NCBI RefSeq assembly: GCF_902859625.1
Contig: NZ_CADIJX010000011.1
Span: 62,001-126,000 of the forward strand
Direction of reading: 5' to 3'
DNA: 64,000 nt
DNA from: Achromobacter pestifer
Lineage (GTDB): Bacteria > Pseudomonadota > Gammaproteobacteria > Burkholderiales > Burkholderiaceae_B
The notes under the pieces are model-generated. The model saw only the letters and a program-made list of their open reading frames with translations. It was not told the DNA's origin and did not search any database. The translations under genes were made by a program, and so were the position numbers. Below, in pieces: positions 17,402-27,778 of the stretch (the stretch's first letter is position 1; each line of letters starts with the position of its first letter).

Positions 17402-18562
<1,161 letters not shown>

Positions 18563-18572
18563 GTGTTACCTG

Positions 18573-19175
18573 TCAGGACGTATGAGAAAGAGAAGGTGAA
18601 TCGGAGGACGAATCGGCCGATGCCTCAGCGCTACCCCCGGTGTACCACTTGGGATAGTGCTCAGCCACCACCGGGCCGCCAGTGCTGAGCGCATGACAGC
18701 CATCCAATTGAAATGGACGCCGGTTCGGGTTGGTTTCCTGCCGCCGGCGGTTAGCCATGGTCTGGACCGCCGCGGTGGGAAGCACCTGCGACAGTTCCGT
18801 CATGTGCGTACAGCCTTCCACATGCCCGAACCGCTCTTTGACCTGGCGGCGGAATCCCTTAAGCAGATTCATGCCAACCAGATCAGTGTAAGCCGGCTCG
18901 ATTGCCATGCAATGACCGCCGTACGGGGCGGCGTCATAGACAGCCTGCGCCGCCACGATCAAGAAATTCTCGTCGATGGTGATGCGCAGATGCATATGGT
19001 GGATGGGCTGCCCGGCCTTGAACATCTTGCCGTCGCTCTTGGGAAAATCGTACGCCTTGACGTCGATCAGCTCGGCTTCCAGATCCCAGTTGCCATCCTC
19101 GCGCGCATACGACTGCACACGTATGGAACGTGTATGCAGCGGTTGGCGAGGGTAATCCGGCGGTGGCAAGGGCAT
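18573..19175 (-). CDS. DUF2889-domain protein
   Basis: 200 residues. Text such as HTRSIRVQSYAREDGNWDLEAELIDVKAYDF and MHLRITIDENFLIVAAQAVYDAAPYGGHCMAIEPAYTDLVG, then GFRRQVKERFGHVEGCTHMTEL, fits the uncharacterised DUF2889 family. Conserved His and Cys residues in the GCTHM motif hint at metal binding. The C-terminus is Ser-rich and may be disordered. It lies directly upstream of sucC; function unknown. Confidence 0.75.
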   Translation of the reverse strand: MPLPPPDYPRQPLHTRSIRVQSYAREDGNWDLEAELIDVKAYDFPKSDGKMFKAGQPIHHMHLRITIDENFLIVAAQAVYDAAPYGGHCMAIEPAYTDLVGMNLLKGFRRQVKERFGHVEGCTHMTELSQVLPTAAVQTMANRRRQETNPNRRPFQLDGCHALSTGGPVVAEHYPKWYTGGSAEASADSSSDSPSLSHTS

Positions 19176-19311
19176 GCTGGGGGCCTGCGGGGCGAAGATG
19201 GCCTGCGCATGGTGCGCGGCAACAAAACCTTCAAAGTATAGCGCAGGCAGCGAGGATTCAACCGCCCCGCCAGCGTCCGCCCATTGGGGGACGCAACGCG
19301 GCGGAGGTTCC

Positions 19312-22300
19312 TCAGCGCGCCCATGGCGTGGCCGGGCTGCCCATCCAGGCCTGTCCGGCCGGAATGGCCTCGCCCTTCAGGACCAGGGTCAGCGGCCCTA
19401 GAAGGGCGTGGTCCTCGACGTGGGTGTCGTACAGGATTGTGCAGCGCGGCCCCACATTGACACCCTTGCCGATGCGGACGGGACCGATCTTCATGACCCG
19501 ATCCTCGAACAGATGGGTCTGCGGCCCGGACCAGGCGTGAAGCACGACGTCATCGCCGATGGAAACGCAGTCGTACTCGGTCATGTCGGTGGTATCCATG
19601 AACACGCGCTTGCCGATCCGGGCGCCCATGCAGCGCAGCGCCAGGGGCAGCCAGGGGGTGGCTCGCAGGAAATTGAAAAAATTGGGCACCGCAATCGACT
19701 CGTACAAGCTGGTCACGGCTTCGCTCTTCCAGACGAAGGGCGTCCACATCGGCTCGGCACGCGGCCGATAGCGGCCCACCAGCCCCCACTTCAACAACAC
19801 CAGGAACAGGAACGTGCCAATGCCGTACAGCACGCCTGCCAGCATCAGTTCGTCAAAGGCGCCCAGGAAGCCGTCGGCCGCCGCGATTGGAATGATCTTC
19901 ATGACCGTCAGGTAGCCCACCGCGATCACGACCGCCAGCGGCAAGATCATGCGCATGCCTTCGACCGCGCCGCGCGCGATCTTGCGGCCCAAGCTGGGGC
20001 GGAAGGTCAGGTGCGCCGGAAAACCCGCCGTCTGCTCGCGGGCGGGCAAGGCCAGCGGCGGATTGCCCAACCAGGTCTGGCCGCTGGCCATGCGGCCGTT
20101 TGCCGGCGCCCGGCTCTGCACGCCGATCAGCACATCGTCGGGCAGCACCGAGCCATCCGGCACATAGGCGCCATTGCCAACGAAGCTGCGGTTGCCGATG
20201 ACGGTGGGACGCATCGTCATCCATCCACGGTCGATTTCCTCGTCGCCCAACATGACGCCGTCGGCGATGAAGCTGTCGCGCCCCAGGGTCAGCATGTCGG
20301 GCACGATGCCCATGGCGGTGGAGATCTCGGTGCCCCGCCCGACCTTCGCACCCAGCAGCCGATACCACGTGCCGGCGTAGATCGAGGCATAGAGGCCATG
20401 CAGCACGCTCAGGCTGGACTCCTGGATCTGGTTGGTCAGCCAACGGCGTAGATAAATCTGCCCATAGACTGGCCAGCGGCCGCCAGACAGTCGGGGCAGA
20501 AGCGCCCAACGCAGCATCGCGGACACCAGCACCGTCAGCAACAGCAGCAAGGCACTGGCAGGCAGCGCCAGCAGCAGATAGCTCAGGAAGGCGTAGGGCC
20601 AGGGCAGGCGGTCGCCCATCAAGTCCAGCCAGCGCGCGTCGATCCAGTCGATCAGCACGAAGCTGGGAAAGACCGGCATGAAGAACAAGGCCGCGATCAG
20701 CGTGCCGCCCATGGCATAGGCCAGCACATCCATCCGGCGCAAGCGCCCTTCGCGCTCGGGGCGCGGCGGCAATTCCGGAGCACGCGCAAGCGGATCATGC
20801 CGCGCCGGCGCCCCCGTCCAGACCTGGCCCGCCGGCACGCGCGTGCCGGATGCCAGCGACGACAAACCGTCCAGCCGCGCGCCCTCGCCCATCGAGACAT
20901 CGCCCTGCAACACCGCGTATGACCCCACGTAGGCGTTGTCCGCCAGCGTGATCGGCGCCACTTCCCAGATGCCGCCCCGCACGGCGAAGTTCTCCAGGTT
21001 GACGGCAGCGCCGATGCTGACGCCGTCGCCCACGGTCAGCAGGTCCGGCGCGCGCACGGAAATGCGGCTGATTGCGGCATCGCGGCCAATACGCGCGCCC
21101 AGCGCCCGCAAGTACCAGACCTGCAACGGCGAGCCCGCCAGCAAGTGCGCGGGCGGAATGTCCATCACCCGGTCCACCAGCCACCAGCGATAAAAGCGCC
21201 AGCCATACAGCGGATAACGCCCCGGCTTGAGCCGGCCCAGGATGCCCCACTTACAGGCCACCGCCACGCCGAAGCTCAGCAGATTGCAGGCCAGATAGCT
21301 GGCGATGGACAGCGCCACGGCACGCCAAACGGAATCGCCCTCGTCGCCCGTCCAATAGTGATAGGTGAAGAACGGCGTCAACCAGATCAGCATGCGCACG
21401 CCGATCAGCAGCGGCAGCGCGGCCAACTGGGCCAGGCCGCAAGTCCAGCGCTTCCATTCAGGCGCGTGCCCGGTAACGCCGCCGATCGCGTTATCGATTG
21501 CCGGCGACGCCGCCCCGGCCGTCGCCAGCGCATCCAGCCGCGCCGCCAGCGTCCCCAGGACGGGGTGCTGATACAGCTCGTGCATGGTCAATGCCGAGAA
21601 CTGAGGATGCTTGCGCAACGACGAGACCAGACGCGCGGCCAGCAGGGAATGGCCCCCAAGGTCGCGGAAGAAATCGCTGGCCAGGCGCAAGGGCTGCCCG
21701 GGGAACAAAGGGCGCAGCGCATCGAATAGCGCCAGTTCACCCGGCGTGACGGGCTCGTCATCTTCGCCGCTGGGCTCGGACACGGTTTCCAGTTCGCGCG
21801 CCTTGAGCGTCTTGCGGTCGATTTTTCCCGACGTCAGGCGCGGCACCTCGGCCACGCGCTCAAAGCGGGCCGGAATCATATAGGCCGGCAGGTCCTGCGC
21901 CAGGGCGGCGCGCAAGGCGTGCAGGTCCAGCCGCGCCGCGCCCTCGGGTTTCAGGAAGGCCACCAGTTGATCGATGCCTCCCAGATCGCGCAGCACCACC
22001 GCCGCTGCGCCCACGCCAGGTTGTCGATAAAGCGCCGCTTCGATTTCACCCAGTTCAACCCGGAAACCCCGCACCTTGACCTGATCGTCGCTGCGGCCCA
22101 GGCATTGGATCTGCCCATGTTCGTCAATGCGCGCCAAGTCGCCACTGCGATACATGCGCGTGTCGTGATCGCCGCTGGGCCTGGGATTGGCAAGGAACTT
22201 CTCGGCGGTCAACTCGGGACGCCCAAGATAGCCGTCCGCCACACCGGGGCCGGTGATGCACAATTCGCCCACTTGCCCTTGCGGCAGCACCGCGCCATCG

Positions 22301-23286
22301 TCACCACGGATCAGCATGCCGTAGTTGGGCAACGGCGTGCCGATCGTCACCGGTTGGCCGGGCAGCAACTCAGCCAAACTGGCCGACACGGTCGTTTCCG
22401 TCGGACCATAGGTATTGAACAGACGCCGACCCGGCGTGGCCCAGCGCGGCACAAGAAAGTCGGGGCACACTTCGCCGCCCAGGTTCACGATACGCAGCCC
22501 CGGCACGTCGTGCGCGAACAGCGCCAGCAGCGTCGGCACCGCGTGCAGCACGGTGACGCCTTCACGCACCAGCGCGTCGGGCAGCGCTTCGGGATCGGTC
22601 GTCAACATCTTGGGCGCCACCCACAGGCTTGCGCCGACCAGATAACTGATCCAGATTTCCTCGAACGACATGTCGAAAGCCACCGAGAAACCCTGGTAGA
22701 CCTTGTCGCCGTGGCGCACGCCCAGCACGTCGTTTTCACTGCGCAGAAAGTGGCAGATGCCGCCTTGGCTGATCGGCACCCCCTTGGGCTTGCCCGTCGA
22801 GCCGGACGTGTAGATCACATAGGCGGGATGCTCGGGCAGCAGCCCTTCCCGCTTGCGCAAATTGCCGTCCACCGGCACCGAAAGCGCCCACGTCGTCCAT
22901 GTCGACATGCCGTCAAGACGCACATCGGCGCCCGCGATCAATCCGTTGGCGCCCGCGTCTTGCAGGCAGACCAGCATGCGGTCGGGCGGCGTGTCGGATT
23001 CAAACGGCAGCCAGGCCGCGCCGGCCTTGGCGATGGCCGCCTGCATCACCAGCAGGTCGGCACCACGCGGCAGGCACAGGCCCACGATCTGCCCGGGCCG
23101 CACGCCGGCCTCGATCAGATGGTGCGCGGCCAGATCGGCGCGTTGGCCCAGTGCGTCGTAGGTTAGGGTTTGATCCAGCCAATGAATGGCGACGGCGGCG
23201 GGATGCCGCAGGATCGTGGCTTCCAGAATATCGGGCAGCGTTTCCGCGGTCAGCAGATCCGGCCGATAGGGGCCTTGAAGAATCAT
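19312..23286 (-). CDS. Pls/PosA-family single-module NRPS (possible homo-poly-amino-acid synthetase)
   Basis: 1324 residues from the ATG at 23286 (weak ribosome site; no better start). An adenylation domain spans about 15-500: YTSGSTGKPKG 159-169, FDMS 204-207, NTYGPTE 291-297, YRSGDLARID 379-388, GRSDDQVKVRGFRVE 397-411, SGKIDRK 486-492. A carrier domain follows, with phosphopantetheine Ser547 in LGGHS. Then come three membrane/left-handed-beta-helix modules (about 615-830, 855-1080 and 1105-1324), each with hydrophobic helices and hexapeptide-like repeats ending in TGAP, LGNP or GSP turns. No condensation HHxxxDG motif and no thioesterase are present. Length and order match epsilon-poly-lysine synthetase Pls and poly-ornithine synthetase PosA. 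It would sit in the inner membrane; product unknown. Confidence 0.9.
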   Translation of the reverse strand: MILQGPYRPDLLTAETLPDILEATILRHPAAVAIHWLDQTLTYDALGQRADLAAHHLIEAGVRPGQIVGLCLPRGADLLVMQAAIAKAGAAWLPFESDTPPDRMLVCLQDAGANGLIAGADVRLDGMSTWTTWALSVPVDGNLRKREGLLPEHPAYVIYTSGSTGKPKGVPISQGGICHFLRSENDVLGVRHGDKVYQGFSVAFDMSFEEIWISYLVGASLWVAPKMLTTDPEALPDALVREGVTVLHAVPTLLALFAHDVPGLRIVNLGGEVCPDFLVPRWATPGRRLFNTYGPTETTVSASLAELLPGQPVTIGTPLPNYGMLIRGDDGAVLPQGQVGELCITGPGVADGYLGRPELTAEKFLANPRPSGDHDTRMYRSGDLARIDEHGQIQCLGRSDDQVKVRGFRVELGEIEAALYRQPGVGAAAVVLRDLGGIDQLVAFLKPEGAARLDLHALRAALAQDLPAYMIPARFERVAEVPRLTSGKIDRKTLKARELETVSEPSGEDDEPVTPGELALFDALRPLFPGQPLRLASDFFRDLGGHSLLAARLVSSLRKHPQFSALTMHELYQHPVLGTLAARLDALATAGAASPAIDNAIGGVTGHAPEWKRWTCGLAQLAALPLLIGVRMLIWLTPFFTYHYWTGDEGDSVWRAVALSIASYLACNLLSFGVAVACKWGILGRLKPGRYPLYGWRFYRWWLVDRVMDIPPAHLLAGSPLQVWYLRALGARIGRDAAISRISVRAPDLLTVGDGVSIGAAVNLENFAVRGGIWEVAPITLADNAYVGSYAVLQGDVSMGEGARLDGLSSLASGTRVPAGQVWTGAPARHDPLARAPELPPRPEREGRLRRMDVLAYAMGGTLIAALFFMPVFPSFVLIDWIDARWLDLMGDRLPWPYAFLSYLLLALPASALLLLLTVLVSAMLRWALLPRLSGGRWPVYGQIYLRRWLTNQIQESSLSVLHGLYASIYAGTWYRLLGAKVGRGTEISTAMGIVPDMLTLGRDSFIADGVMLGDEEIDRGWMTMRPTVIGNRSFVGNGAYVPDGSVLPDDVLIGVQSRAPANGRMASGQTWLGNPPLALPAREQTAGFPAHLTFRPSLGRKIARGAVEGMRMILPLAVVIAVGYLTVMKIIPIAAADGFLGAFDELMLAGVLYGIGTFLFLVLLKWGLVGRYRPRAEPMWTPFVWKSEAVTSLYESIAVPNFFNFLRATPWLPLALRCMGARIGKRVFMDTTDMTEYDCVSIGDDVVLHAWSGPQTHLFEDRVMKIGPVRIGKGVNVGPRCTILYDTHVEDHALLGPLTLVLKGEAIPAGQAWMGSPATPWAR

Positions 23287-23365
23287 AAGAAAGGCAACAA
23301 TCCAGCTGTGAGGATTTTTGCTTATTGACCCATGCGGCGGAAATTCGTTCAAGCACTGGTTGAAA

Positions 23366-23408
23366 AAAACCCCTGGTTTGTGCGTCACCTGCACAAACCA
23401 GGGGTTTT
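23366..23408 (-). terminator. Strong intrinsic terminator after metE
   Basis: A perfect 18-bp stem (23366-23383 with 23391-23408) has a 7-base loop and seven T on the minus strand. It separates metE from the Pls/PosA-type gene downstream, so the latter must have its own promoter in the roughly 80 bases before 23286. The stem is flanked by A and T on both sides and may also act in the other direction. Confidence 0.95.
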
Positions 23409-23452
23409 CATCGTCAGTCCCGGCTCAAGGGCCGGTGCGAACAGACCTGGAC

Positions 23453-25750
23453 TTAAGCCGATTGGCGCAACGCGCGGGCCGCTTGCACCATGCCGATCAG
23501 CGCAGCTTCGGTTTCTGGCCAGGCGCGCGTCTTCAGACCGCAGTCAGGATTCACCCACAGCCGTTCCTTGGGCAGGCGGGCAGCCGCCTTTTCCATCAGG
23601 CCGACCATCCAGTCCACCTCGGGCACGTTCGGCGAGTGAATGTCGTACACGCCAGGGCCGATGTCGTTCGGGTAGTCGAAATCCTCGAACGCCTTGAGCA
23701 GGTCCATGTTGGAGCGCGAGGTTTCGATCGTGATCACGTCCGCGTCCATCGCGGCGATCGATTCGATGATGTCGTTGAATTCCGAATAGCACATATGGGT
23801 ATGGATCTGCGTTTCATCACGCACGCCGGCAGTCGACAGGCGGAAGCAGTCCACCGCCCAATCCAGGTACGCCTCCCAGTCGGCGCGGCGCAGCGGCAGG
23901 CCTTCGCGGATGGCGGGCTCATCAATCTGAATGACGCGGATGCCAGCGGTTTCCAGGTCAACCACTTCGTCGCGCAACGCCAGCGCCAGTTGGCGGCAGG
24001 TCTGCTCCCGCGGCTGATCATCGCGCACGAACGACCATTGCAGGATGGTGACCGGGCCGGTCAACATGCCCTTGACGGGCTTGTCCGTCAGCGACTGTGC
24101 ATAGGACGACCAACCCACCGTCATCGGCGCGGCGCGGGCCACGTCGCCGAAAATGATCGGCGGCTTGACGCAACGCGAACCGTAGCTTTGCACCCAGCCG
24201 TTCTTGGTGAAGGCAAAGCCGGCGAGCAGTTCGCCGAAATATTCCACCATGTCATTGCGCTCGGGTTCGCCGTGCACCAGCACGTCCAGCCCCACCTTTT
24301 CCTGGAAGCGGATGACTTCTTCGATCTCCTTGCGGATGGCGGTCTCGTAGCCCGAGTCCGTCAATGCCCCCGCCTTCCAGTCGCGGCGCAGCGCGCGGAT
24401 TTCAGCCGTCTGCGGGAACGAGCCGATCGTGGTCGTCGGATAGGCGGGCAGGCCCAATTGCGCTTGCTGGCGGGCAATGCGGCCGGCAAACGGCGCACGG
24501 TCGCGCGAGACGCTGGCCGCGCCGGACATGCGCCGGCCCACCACCGGATTGTGGATACGGGCGGACGAGCGGCGCGCGGCCAAAGCAGCACGCTGCTTGA
24601 TCAGGCCTTCCTGCACCGTGGATTCCGTGGGGGTATCCAACGCGCGGCCCAGCAAGTTCAGCTCGTCCAGCTTCTGTGCGGCGAAGGACAACCAGCTCTT
24701 CAGCTCGGCATCCAGTTCCGCTTCGTTGGCCAGATCAACAGGCACATGCAGCAACGAGCACGACGGCGCCAACCACAGGCGGTCGCCCAATTGTTGCTTG
24801 ATGGGCGTCAGCGTCGCGATGGCGGCGTCCAGGTCGGTACGCCAGATATTGCGGCCGTTGATCACCCCCGCCGACAACACCTGGTCGGCGCGCAGGCCAG
24901 CCACGACCTCCGCCAGTTGCTCTGGCGCGCGGCTCAGGTCCACATGCAGGCCGGCAACCGGCAAGGCTTGGGCAGTGGCCAGATTGTCTTTCAGACCGTC
25001 GAAGTACGTGGCGATCAGCAGCTTGACGGGGCTGCCGGCCAGCGTGGCATACACCTGCCTGAAGGCATCGCGCCAGGCGTTCGGCAAGTCCAGCACCAGA
25101 ATGGGTTCATCGATCTGCACCCATTCCACGCCCAGCTTGGCAAAGCGGGCCAGCACTTCCTGGTAGACCGGTAGCAACGCGGCCAGCAATTGCAGCTTGC
25201 CTTCATCGGCGGCGCCGCCGGCAAAGGCGTCGCCCTTGCCCTGGTACAGCCAGGTCAGCGGGCCCGGAATCACGGGCTTGACGATGTGGCCCAGCGCTTG
25301 CGCTTCGTGAATCTGATCAAACAGCGATTCGCGCGCGATGCGGAACGTCTGGCCAGGCGCCAGTTCCGGCACGATGTAGTGATAGTTGGTGTCGAACCAC
25401 TTGGTCATTTCGCAGGCAGCGGCAGGCTTGCCCGTTGGCGCGCGGCCGCGCCCCATGCGGAACAACGTGTCCAACGACACCGGTTCAGCGTCCTGCTGGC
25501 CGAAACGAGCCGGCACGGCGCCCAACAGCGTGCTCCATTCCAGGATCTGGTCGTACCAGGCGAAGTCGCCCACCGGCACGAACTTCACGCCAGCCGAGGC
25601 TTGCAGCTTCCAATGCCTGGCACGCAGTTCGCGGCCGATTTCCTCAAGCGCTTCAGCGGTTTGTTTGCCGGCCCAATAGGCTTCAACGGCGCGCTTCAGT
25701 TCGCGCTGGGCGCCGATGCGGGGAAACCCCAAATTATGAACAATAGTCAT
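23453..25750 (-). CDS. metE: Cobalamin-independent methionine synthase
   Basis: 765 residues from the ATG at 25750. N-terminal [19 protein letters not shown], the Zn-site [23 protein letters not shown] and the last Zn ligand in [11 protein letters not shown] are all present, as is the duplicated beta-barrel organisation. It transfers the methyl group from 5-methyltetrahydropteroyltri-glutamate to homocysteine. The divergent metR gene and the MetR-like sites at 25812-25855 indicate homocysteine-responsive control. A terminator follows at 23366-23408. Confidence 0.97.
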   Translation of the reverse strand: MTIVHNLGFPRIGAQRELKRAVEAYWAGKQTAEALEEIGRELRARHWKLQASAGVKFVPVGDFAWYDQILEWSTLLGAVPARFGQQDAEPVSLDTLFRMGRGRAPTGKPAAACEMTKWFDTNYHYIVPELAPGQTFRIARESLFDQIHEAQALGHIVKPVIPGPLTWLYQGKGDAFAGGAADEGKLQLLAALLPVYQEVLARFAKLGVEWVQIDEPILVLDLPNAWRDAFRQVYATLAGSPVKLLIATYFDGLKDNLATAQALPVAGLHVDLSRAPEQLAEVVAGLRADQVLSAGVINGRNIWRTDLDAAIATLTPIKQQLGDRLWLAPSCSLLHVPVDLANEAELDAELKSWLSFAAQKLDELNLLGRALDTPTESTVQEGLIKQRAALAARRSSARIHNPVVGRRMSGAASVSRDRAPFAGRIARQQAQLGLPAYPTTTIGSFPQTAEIRALRRDWKAGALTDSGYETAIRKEIEEVIRFQEKVGLDVLVHGEPERNDMVEYFGELLAGFAFTKNGWVQSYGSRCVKPPIIFGDVARAAPMTVGWSSYAQSLTDKPVKGMLTGPVTILQWSFVRDDQPREQTCRQLALALRDEVVDLETAGIRVIQIDEPAIREGLPLRRADWEAYLDWAVDCFRLSTAGVRDETQIHTHMCYSEFNDIIESIAAMDADVITIETSRSNMDLLKAFEDFDYPNDIGPGVYDIHSPNVPEVDWMVGLMEKAAARLPKERLWVNPDCGLKTRAWPETEAALIGMVQAARALRQSA

Positions 25751-25811
25751 GACAACACCGCCGTTAGACAAAATTTTCTCAAGTGACGGTTATTGTGCGG
25801 GCAAAGCTATA

Positions 25812-25855
25812 TGAATCAAAATCAATGTGACCATCCATAAGATGAGAAACCCTCA
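25812..25855. promoter_or_regulatory. Candidate MetR operators between metE and metR
   Basis: Two imperfect matches to the MetR palindrome TGAA-N5-TTCA lie in the divergent gap. TGAATCAAAATCA is at 25812-25824 and TGAGAAACCCTCA (a symmetric TGAG/CTCA) at 25843-25855. Their centres are 31 bases apart, about three helical turns, so two dimers could bind the same face. Inference from motif and context. Confidence 0.5.
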
Positions 25856-25949
25856 TACAATATAAGTACATTCCGCCCCCATGGGTCCGGTGCCAGCATC
25901 CGGCGCCGCCCTGGCGCCACTTCCTCACGCCCCCCATCCGACAGCAGCC

Positions 25950-26867
25950 ATGCTAGAAATCCGCCATCTTGAAACGCTGACCGCCATCCGCGAAGGGGGC
26001 AGCCTGCAAGAAGCCGCCGAACGCCTGCACCTGACACAATCCGCCCTGTCGCACCAATTGCGCGACTTGGAAACCCGCTTGGGCACGCCGCTGCTCAACC
26101 GCCGTACCCGGCCAGCCCGGCTGACCACCGCCGGCTTGCGCGTGCTGGCGTTGGCGGACGAGGTGCTGCCCCGCATCCGCGCGACCGAGCGTGACCTGCA
26201 ACGGCTAGCCGCGGGCCGCACGGGCCGCCTGCATCTGGCCATTGATTGCCACTCTTGCTTCCAATGGCTGATGCCGGCGCTGGATGCCTTCCGGATTCAA
26301 TGGCCGGACGTGGCACTGGATCTGTCGGCGGCGTTTTCCTTCGCCCCCCTACCCGCCCTGGTGCGCGGCGACCTGGATCTGGTCATCACGTCGGACCCCC
26401 AGCCGCTGGACGCGGTCGAGTACCTGCCGCTATTCAAGTACGAGTTGGTTCTGGCCGTGTCGGAATCCAATCCGCTGGCCGGCAGTAAATTCATCATGCC
26501 CGACCAGTTGGCCGACCAGACGCTGATCACTTATCCGGTGGACAAGCAGCGCCTGGACATCTTCACCGCGTTCCTGGATCCCGCCGAGGTGGAACCCGCC
26601 GCCGTCCGCAAGGCGGAACTCACTCCCATCATCGCGCAACTGGTGGCCAGCAACCGCGGCGTGGCGGCGCTGCCGAACTGGGCGCTGACGGAATACATGA
26701 ACCAGGGTTGGCTGCGGTTATGCCGGTTGGGTCCGCAGGGGGTGTGGCGCACCCTGTATGCCACGGTGCGCAGCGAGGACACGGACGCCTCGTATATCGA
26801 CGAGTTCCTGAACATCACGCGGGACGTTTGCTTCAAGACGCTGTCGGGAATCAAGTCGGCAAAGTAA
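25950..26867 (+). CDS. metR: LysR-family regulator MetR
   Basis: 305 residues from the ATG at 25950; the upstream in-frame ATG at 25881 would lie in the regulatory region. N-terminal winged helix MLEIRHLETLTAIREGGSLQEAAERLHLTQSALSHQLRDLE closely matches MetR. The LysR substrate domain follows (HLAIDCHSCFQWLMPALD). MetR uses homocysteine as co-inducer and activates metE; the divergent arrangement here is the classic one. Confidence 0.93.
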   Translation: MLEIRHLETLTAIREGGSLQEAAERLHLTQSALSHQLRDLETRLGTPLLNRRTRPARLTTAGLRVLALADEVLPRIRATERDLQRLAAGRTGRLHLAIDCHSCFQWLMPALDAFRIQWPDVALDLSAAFSFAPLPALVRGDLDLVITSDPQPLDAVEYLPLFKYELVLAVSESNPLAGSKFIMPDQLADQTLITYPVDKQRLDIFTAFLDPAEVEPAAVRKAELTPIIAQLVASNRGVAALPNWALTEYMNQGWLRLCRLGPQGVWRTLYATVRSEDTDASYIDEFLNITRDVCFKTLSGIKSAK

Positions 26868-26869
26868 AA

Positions 26870-26898
26870 ACAAAGCCGCCCTCTCAGGCGGCTTCGTT
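26870..26898. terminator. Bidirectional terminator between metR and recX
   Basis: Stem AAGCCGCC/GGCGGCTT at 26873-26880 and 26887-26894 with a 6-base loop. On the minus strand it is followed by TTTGTTTTT, ending recX; the plus side is weaker. Confidence 0.8.
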
Positions 26899-26921
26899 CC
26901 AACAGCGCCAACGCCAGCTTT

Positions 26922-27650
26922 TCAGTCTTCGTCGCCGCCATCGCCCAAGATGCGGCGGATCACGTCGTGCGCGAATCCGCGGCTGGCCAGGAAGCGGGCC
27001 TGCTTGGCGTAGACCGCACGGTCTTCAGGCTTTGCGTCAAAGCGCTTCTTCCAGACTTCCAGCGCGCGTTCGTATTCGGTGGCACGCAACTGGTCGCGCA
27101 GTTCGGCCACCTGGTTGTCATCCACGCCATGTTGGCGCAATTCCTGCACGATGCGCGCCGCGCCCTGGCGGGATGCCCGGCGGTGCACCAGGCTTTGCGC
27201 AAAACGCTCGGTGGAAAGCCAGCCTTCCTTTTCCAGCACATCCAAGACCGCGTCGACCTCGGCCGCGTCTTCGGCGTAGGCGGATAGCTTGCGCGCCAGT
27301 TCTTCGCGCGCGTGTTCGCGCCGTGACAAATAACCCACGGCGCGCATTTTCAGCGAAGGGCCTTTGCGCGCTTGAGTGCTGTCATGGGCGGGCGTGCTGC
27401 CGTCCACGCCGTCTTCAACATCCTTGTCCGCGCGCTGCGACGTTGCCGCTCGGCGGCCACGCCCCGTGGCACTGCGTTGTTCCGAACTGCGCTGCCATTG
27501 GTCCGCTGGCGTTGCGGGCGCAGCGGCTTCCTGTTCGCGGCGCGCGTCGGAACTGCGCCGCAAACCCTGGGGTTTGGCGACAGTTTCAAATTCGTCATCC
27601 AACTTGGCGCGAACACGGTCGGCTGACGCGGGGGTCGGTTTCCAGCTCAT
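26922..27650 (-). CDS. recX: Regulatory protein RecX with long N-terminal extension
   Basis: 242 residues. The RecX domain begins only near residue 97 (GPSLKMRAVGYLSRREHAREELARKL) and continues with LDVLEKEGWLSTERFAQSLVHRRASRQGAARIVQEL to the end. The first 95 or so residues are hydrophilic, rich in Arg, Glu, Ala and Gln, and probably disordered. RecX binds RecA filaments and limits recombinase activity. It lies downstream of recA with an intrinsic terminator between them, as in enteric bacteria where recX is made by read-through. A start near Met102 would give a conventional-length protein and cannot be excluded. Confidence 0.9.
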   Translation of the reverse strand: MSWKPTPASADRVRAKLDDEFETVAKPQGLRRSSDARREQEAAAPATPADQWQRSSEQRSATGRGRRAATSQRADKDVEDGVDGSTPAHDSTQARKGPSLKMRAVGYLSRREHAREELARKLSAYAEDAAEVDAVLDVLEKEGWLSTERFAQSLVHRRASRQGAARIVQELRQHGVDDNQVAELRDQLRATEYERALEVWKKRFDAKPEDRAVYAKQARFLASRGFAHDVIRRILGDGGDED

Positions 27651-27670
27651 GCGCTTCCTGCTTGCTATGC

Positions 27671-27701
27671 AAAAACGGCAGGCCCGTCATGGCGCCTGCC
27701 G
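27671..27701 (-). terminator. Terminator/attenuator between recA and recX
   Basis: On the minus strand CGGCAGG (27695-27701) pairs with CCTGCCG (27676-27682), followed by TTTTT (27671-27675), 20 bases before the recX ATG. A second hairpin, ACCTGCGG/CCGCAGGT (27744-27764), lies nearer recA. Read-through here would give low recX relative to recA. Confidence 0.8.
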
Positions 27702-27778
27702 CATATCACCGGCCAGAGGCGCGGCACAAACCATGCGCGATCCACCTGCGGCTGCACCGCAGGTAGCCGCAAGACTGC

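Noticed and set aside
23318-25174. 618-residue plus-strand frame opposite metE
   Set aside because: Antisense to a fully conserved enzyme, no recognisable motif.
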